Origin: an uncultured Clostridia bacterium
GTDB lineage: Bacteria; Bacillota; Clostridia; Oscillospirales; Acutalibacteraceae
DNA: 12,603 nt
Assembly (NCBI GenBank): GCA_904420155.1
Contig: CAJFUH010000082.1
Location: 1-12,603 of the forward strand
Reading direction: 5' to 3'
This document shows, piece after piece, positions 11,784-12,603 of this stretch. Each line of letters begins with the position of its first letter. Positions within the stretch are counted from its first letter, which is position 1. A program made the position numbers and the translations under genes. Below the pieces are notes generated by a model. The model worked only from the letters and a program-made list of their open reading frames with translations, was not told the origin of the DNA and did not search any database.

Positions 11784-12566
11784 TTACAAAATACAGCAGT
11801 GGTTTAATGGGCCGCTGCCTTTTCCTAAATTGAGCTGAGCTTTCAGCGCTGTTATAATATATTGTTTTGCTTGTTCTACGCTTTCTCTTTTGGTAAGCCC
11901 CTGGGCCAATCCGCAAGCAATTGCTGAAGAAAGGGTGCATCCCGTTCCGTGGGTGTTAGGATTATTTACCCGTTCAGCGGGATACCACACCGGCCGGCCG
12001 CCCCGTTGGTATAAAAGGTCGTCGGCAGAACTTTCCAAATGTCCGCCTTTGATGAGGATATCCCCTCTAAATTGTTGAGCAAGCGTCTCCGCCGCCTGGA
12101 CCATCTCCTCCCTATTGGTAATCGAAATGCCGCTGAGCACTTCTGCCTCTGGGATATTGGGGGTCAGCACATCTGCAAGCGGAAGCAGTTCTTTTGTAAG
12201 CGCTTCTACGGCGTCGTCGCTAAGCAGCTTGCTTCCGCTGGTAGAAACCATCACCGGATCTACCACCACATTTTTTACCGGGTATTCCCGCAGTTTTTCC
12301 GCAATGACATGGATAATCTTAGAGGAGGATACCATACCGATCTTGATGGCATCTGGAAAGATATCGGACATCACGCAGTCAATCTGTTGTGCCACAAATT
12401 CTGGGGAAGTTTCCAGCACCCCATAAACGCCAGTGGTATTCTGGGCGGTCAGAGCGGTAATAACGCTCATGCCGTAAACTTTATGGGCCGTCATAGTTTT
12501 GAGGTCGGCCTGGATTCCAGCGCCGCCGCTGCAATCCGATCCCGCTATGGTCAACACTTTCTTCAT
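11784..12566 (-). CDS. thiD: hydroxymethylpyrimidine / phosphomethylpyrimidine kinase
   Basis: A 260-residue ribokinase-fold kinase, the usual ThiD length. It phosphorylates hydroxymethylpyrimidine and its monophosphate to the diphosphate used in thiamine synthesis; Bacillota relatives can also act on pyridoxal-type substrates. The N-terminal motif is A-G-S-D-C-S-G-G-A-G-I-Q-A-D-L-K-T (8-24), with TAQNT (40-44) at the pyrimidine pocket, VVDPVM (101-106), and the C-terminal anion-hole motif N-T-H-G-T-G-C-T-L-S-S (204-214) with Asn-Thr-His-Gly-Thr-Gly-Cys intact. AGGAGG lies 10 nt before the ATG. Only 37 nt upstream are visible, so a promoter, riboswitch or operon partner cannot be judged. It ends in its own terminator and no other thiamine gene is in the window. 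Confidence 0.95.
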   Translation of the reverse strand: MKKVLTIAGSDCSGGAGIQADLKTMTAHKVYGMSVITALTAQNTTGVYGVLETSPEFVAQQIDCVMSDIFPDAIKIGMVSSSKIIHVIAEKLREYPVKNVVVDPVMVSTSGSKLLSDDAVEALTKELLPLADVLTPNIPEAEVLSGISITNREEMVQAAETLAQQFRGDILIKGGHLESSADDLLYQRGGRPVWYPAERVNNPNTHGTGCTLSSAIACGLAQGLTKRESVEQAKQYIITALKAQLNLGKGSGPLNHCCIL

Positions 12567-12603
12567 GATTGTTTTTCCTCCTGTCTTATCTGAGGGATAA
12601 TAA

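Noticed and set aside
12039..12593. Plus-strand open frame of 184 residues
   Set aside because: It lies fully antisense to thiD, has no ribosome binding site and reads as low-complexity shadow sequence.
12567..12603. TPP riboswitch upstream of thiD
   Set aside because: Only 37 nt are visible, too short for a THI element, and no conserved THI-box sequence is present in them.

Overview
The window looks like a piece of a low-to-moderate GC Bacillota genome, probably an anaerobic Clostridia member of the gut type. The basis is strong AGGAGG-like ribosome binding sites about 8 nt before nearly every start, TTG starts, intrinsic hairpin terminators, and protein families typical of that group. The genus cannot be named from sequence alone. 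No rRNA, tRNA, CRISPR array or insertion sequence was seen.

Region 1 (1-4685) is a compact carrier-protein biosynthesis locus. On the minus strand, read from 3117 down to the window edge, it encodes an SCP2-type lipid carrier, an N-terminally membrane-anchored alpha/beta hydrolase, a free-standing NRPS-type condensation protein, a 75-residue acyl carrier protein, and the first 18 codons of another protein that starts like an adenylate-forming ligase. Genes are tightly packed: one pair overlaps by 4 bp, and gaps of 11 and 20 bp follow. Divergently, on the plus strand, lie a TetR regulator and a Sfp-type phosphopantetheinyl transferase, which would convert the ACP to its holo form. The divergent region holds two related inverted repeats 44 bp apart; one covers the -35 box of the minus-strand operon and the other lies just after its predicted start, so TetR repression is likely. 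A perfect 20-bp hairpin with flanking A/T tracts closes this region.

Region 2 (4931-8377) has a long minus-strand gene fusing a sugar-phosphate isomerase/epimerase-type TIM barrel to a complete acyl-CoA synthetase (AMP-binding) domain, and a divergent MarR-family regulator. They share a 450-bp AT-rich intergenic region with predicted promoters on both strands. The synthetase could supply an activated acyl group to the carrier locus next door, but this is inference.

Region 3 (8544-11647) contains an aminoglycoside-phosphotransferase-fold kinase of unknown substrate (minus) and, divergently, a 635-residue phage tail/baseplate-like protein (BppU-like N-terminus, coiled coil, carbohydrate-binding-like C-terminus). 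The tail-type gene has a TTG start and a hairpin leader, and no other phage gene is in sight.

Region 4 (11714-12603) is thiD (hydroxymethylpyrimidine phosphate kinase) on the minus strand with its own intrinsic terminator. The most promising candidate for an undescribed system is the SCP2 / hydrolase / condensation / ACP / ligase operon with its own PPTase and TetR switch.
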